In this document: piece after piece, positions 60,700 to 64,000 of the stretch
Numbering within the stretch: the stretch's first letter is position 1
Layout of the letters: each line of letters starts with the position of its first letter
Assembly (NCBI GenBank): GCA_964036275.1
Contig: OZ038435.1
Coordinates: 310,001 to 374,000, forward strand
DNA from: Litoditis marina
Taxonomy: Eukaryota; Nematoda; Chromadorea; Rhabditida; Rhabditidae
Direction: 5' to 3'
Length of the DNA: 64,000 bases
Made by a program: the position numbers and the translations under genes
Notes under the pieces: model-generated
The model's input: only the letters and a program-made list of their open reading frames with translations
The model's database searches: none
What the model was told of the DNA's origin: nothing

Positions 60700-62910
60700 G
60701 TAGTTGGATCCTTGTGCCTTTCGGGCAAAGTGCGAAATGTTATGCTGTGTTACAGACCAACATGTAGCTCCAATTAGTCTGTCAACACAACTTGACAATG
60801 ATTACACTTCCAACAGGTTCAGAAGAGATTCTAGCTAATTTTCTGTTTTCTTCTGCTTCCGAAATTTGAAGGGGTTCATTTTTTGCAGTTACACTGCATG
60901 CAAACTAGGGTTGCTAATCGAGTTCAAAATGTCAAGTTTTCGAGTTTTGGAGTTCGGGAAAATTTTGAGTCATTACCAAACCGAGTTTTCGAGTTTTGAC
61001 TTTAACAACCCTAATGCAAATGCTGATAAAGTACGCTACATGACATTGGTTAAGTATTATAACATTTAGAGTTAGAACCGGTCAGAAGAAAAAAACCGAC
61101 ATATTTTCTTCACGATTTCTTCCTTGTATGTGCTACTTGCTCGCTACTCGTACAGTTCGAACCACTGGCAACAACACACATCACACATACAATAGGCGGC
61201 GTAGCAAACCGTCGAACCGCAAGAGAACATATATGATTTTGTGATTAGAATCTCATGAACACCTGATAAACTACCTACTCGTCTCGTGAATTCCCAATGT
61301 TGTCGCACTGCTATCAATAAGATCTCATGAAAAGCTGAGGAGTTTTTGCTCAAAATTCATCTCGTGAGTGTTTTAGGAGATTGCCATCGCGCCAGCATAG
61401 AATGAATATTACGCAATGACGAAGTTCATGTTTCTAGGCTCTGCGTAGAGTTCACTTTAAGTGGTATTGCTCCTGAATATGGATCCTCCTGAATATTGAT
61501 ACTGATACATATTCCACTCTTTGAGATTTTGATATAAATAACTCCTTTCATAGTCTATTTCACGTTGTAACGTGTTCCGCTGTTACGATTGTGTTCGATT
61601 CAGTACGAAACAAAATAACAGAGCATGAAAAAAGACGGATTCATATGGAGCGCTATATAATTGTGGGGTTCATACGTTACATCGACTCGACTTCACGTTT
61701 TATATGCTTCATCAGCCGAGAAACGTACAATGCAAGTTCCACTGGTCTGCAAACAGAGCGACACCGGTAGATGGAACCGAATTTACTAGAGGCAAATTGA
61801 ATATTCACGTGAAGTTGGCATTCTAATGAGGCATCGTGCGCTTTGCCATTGCAAGTTTCTGAATTCAGCTGTGTTTAAAGGAGGGCAGAATGGAAGGTAG
61901 TTTAGGTAGCCCGGGGTACCTAAACTTGACGGAGCGCGCGCCAAAACAAGCCAAAACATGGGAACCGTATGCAGATTAGGTTCGTTAGTTTGGATTAAAA
62001 TTTGTATATATCGATTTTTCATGAGGAGCTCTTTCATATTAACTTTCCTCTCTGTCCCTCTTTAACATGCTTCACGTGACTGTGAAATTGACTAACAGTA
62101 TAAATGACCGATTTCGTTGAAGTGGGAGATATATTGCTAAACCATCAAGAAGAAATTGTCTCACTGAAAGAGTTTCACCAACTAACCGCACACTAGAACA
62201 GAAGGTTTTCCGGGGTGACTCAGGTCCTCACCAAGGTTGATTTTGTTTTCTCTGCAGTAGAGCAGACGCAAAAGTAGTTTCGCCTCATACTATCACACTA
62301 TATCACTGTAATCTCACTTGTTTCCGGTTAATATGACTTCCTCACGAAAAATATTATGTGAACGTGGAGGATCTTAAACGATTCTCATACCAAACACCCG
62401 TTACGCGCTCTCCTTCCGACTCAGCCTACTTTGATAGGTTATTGTTATCTTCAAAATTCAACTGTAAGATGCCTGAAACAAAGTTCACCAAATTCTGACC
62501 TGAATACTTTCCAATCACAATTTGTCGAGTGTTTTCCACTTTGACTTTCCGTTGAATCCTCGTGCAGGTCAAGTGCAGAGAGTAATAAGTGCGAAGTATC
62601 TTCCGTTCGCAGTCTTACACTTTCACTGTTTCTTTCAGTTCAAAAAGAAAAATTGAACATCTCACAAGACAGAGAGAACGTGCAAACAACGCTGTAAAAC
62701 AGGACTAGATTCGGGCAGAATTTCGGAATTTCCCGCTAATTTCAACAAGTTGGAGCCTGTATACTAGATAAACGTTTGGTATTCTGAGTATGAGCCTGAT
62801 TTCAAACCGTGAGAGAATACGCGATCGTAGTTTCTGGTACGTTTGATGGTACATCACAGAAACACAAAGCATAAATTAATCTGTACACCTGAACATAGAG
62901 AATTACAATA
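60700..62910. other. Non-coding stretch, no gene seen
   Basis: Short frames only. A GAGTTTTCGAGTTTTG-type sequence (60933-61005) resembles simple GAGTTCGAGTT degeneracy also seen near 2090-2160 and 40030, but is too irregular to define as a family. Confidence 0.5.
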
Positions 62911-63420
62911 ATCGCGCGCAGCGCGAAGCGCTGCGTGTGAGTTGTGTTTGGTTTGGCCATTGCGCACCCATTTTTGGCTTTCAAACCACAAAAGTCTTCA
63001 AATAAAACATTTTTTCGAAATTTAAAAAGAGAGAGAGCTTGAGCTAGATATCTATTAAATACATGTTGTGTGAGAAAATTTGGAAAATCGGTCAAGGTTG
63101 AAAAAAGTTATGCTATCGTGTCGTTATGAAAATTTCCGTTGTCCCTCGTCCCTCGTCGCTCGTCGCTCGTCCCTCGTCCAATGTCCGCATAGAAAATTAT
63201 TTTTTTAACTACACGTCCGATTCGGCTGAAATTTGGCACACATGTGTAAACCCCAAAGTTAGCGCGGCCCCAGAAGTTTGGTGATGTCACGTTTCGTTTA
63301 ACGCTTGGCGCTGGCGCCAGATGGCGCCAGAAGCTGGAAAAGATGTGTTCCCATGAATACATTTGTTTGAAATTTCGCACAGATGTCATTAAAGTAGGTT
63401 CAACCTGATTTTCGAAACTT
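62911..63420. repeat. Dispersed repeat block A, right copy
   Basis: This matches the block at 5660-6178 in the same orientation: the GCGCAGCGCGAAGCGCTGCG patch, the GGTTTGGCCATTGCGCACCC stretch, the GTCCCTC heptamer run and the GGCGCCAGATGGCGCCAGAAG patch. Similarity is very high up to about 63300 and lower after that. Confidence 0.85.
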
Positions 63421-63760
63421 GGTGCCTATTTCATCGAATGGCGCCAAACGCGGGCGCCTATTGGCGCCAAATGAGAACGACGCTAGCGAAGTAGGGTAAC
63501 GACCGGATTCGTTCACAAAGGTCAGAACTATACATTTGTTGACAAGCGGATTGAGCAACCACATTTATTTGACATTTGGCGCCGAAAAGGCCGTTTATCC
63601 GCCAATTGGCGCCAAAATTAAAAATATTGTTTCCGAATAAAAAATCGTCGGAAACTGTGCTAGTTGGTCAGAAACGTTCATTCCTGTTCTTTTTCACCAG
63701 TTGGAGTGACATGTATGATTATTGGCGCCAAACGCTGGCGCCCGTTGGCGCCAAATAAGT
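63421..63760. repeat. Diverged copies of the GGCGCC-rich unit
   Basis: GGCGCCAAACGCGGGCGCC at about 63440 and GGCGCCAAACGCTGGCGCCC at about 63724 lie one unit (about 285 bp) apart, as in the array at 6180-7085, but the sequence has diverged. The array may continue past the window edge. Confidence 0.75.
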
Positions 63761-64000
63761 TAAGGCTTGCGTCGTACTTGATGACTCCGATTTTTCACAA
63801 AACTCAGATTTTCATGAAATAGGTGAAAAAGTACAGTTTTGTGGTTTTTACAAACTTCGCCAAACACGTCAATTTGAAAGGTCAATTGGCGCCAAAAAAA
63901 ATTTGTAAAACCAAAATCACACTGTTTGAGAACTCAAAACTTCGCCCAGTAATCAGAATGTTTGATAGTCACCAATTTTAGAATTTCCTTCTGATTGTTC

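Overview
This window is eukaryotic nuclear DNA from an animal, most likely an invertebrate. Genes are split into short coding exons with clean GT/AG junctions and introns of about 100 bp to 5 kb. The DNA between them is AT-rich and full of foldback elements, tRNA-like SINEs and microsatellites. There are no ribosome binding sites, bacterial operons or phage genes. I could not fix the phylum. The gene set (CWF19L2, Tra2, a PEHE protein, a cordon-bleu-like protein) is metazoan. Gene models were assembled by hand by joining exons whose reading phases agree.

Layout. 1-8.6 kb holds no gene I can support, but is rich in repeats: a 200 bp hairpin MITE, a ~288 bp tandem array studded with GGCGCC palindromes, and a 330 bp near-perfect foldback. 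8.6-13.1 kb (minus) is an unrecognised coiled-coil protein gene. 13.97-30.9 kb (plus) is a 12-exon CWF19L2/CwfJ-type splicing factor gene; its largest intron contains, on the opposite strand, a small secreted PAN/apple-type protein gene. 31.4-32.5 kb (plus) is a five-exon gene for a small PEHE-domain (MSL1-like) protein. It converges on a transformer-2 (Tra2) splicing regulator gene (minus, 32.7-35.5 kb). Just upstream of Tra2 on the same strand is a DUF4602/C1orf131-like gene (35.7-37.5 kb). 39.6-53.8 kb (minus) is a long multi-exon cordon-bleu-like actin-binding protein gene with proline-rich segments, a KRAP-like motif and a C-terminal WH2 motif. 53.8-64 kb has no supported gene. It carries dispersed repeats, a ~90 bp (CT)n tract and, at its right end, a second copy of the repeat block seen at 5.7-7.1 kb.

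Function. Two neighbouring genes act in pre-mRNA splicing (CWF19L2, Tra2), and the DUF4602 family is linked to ribosome biogenesis, so the centre of the window is housekeeping nuclear RNA processing. The most interesting item is a purine-rich, weakly spliced candidate cassette exon in the first intron of Tra2. Its inclusion would shift the frame straight into a stop codon, as in the autoregulatory poison exons known from vertebrate Tra2 genes.
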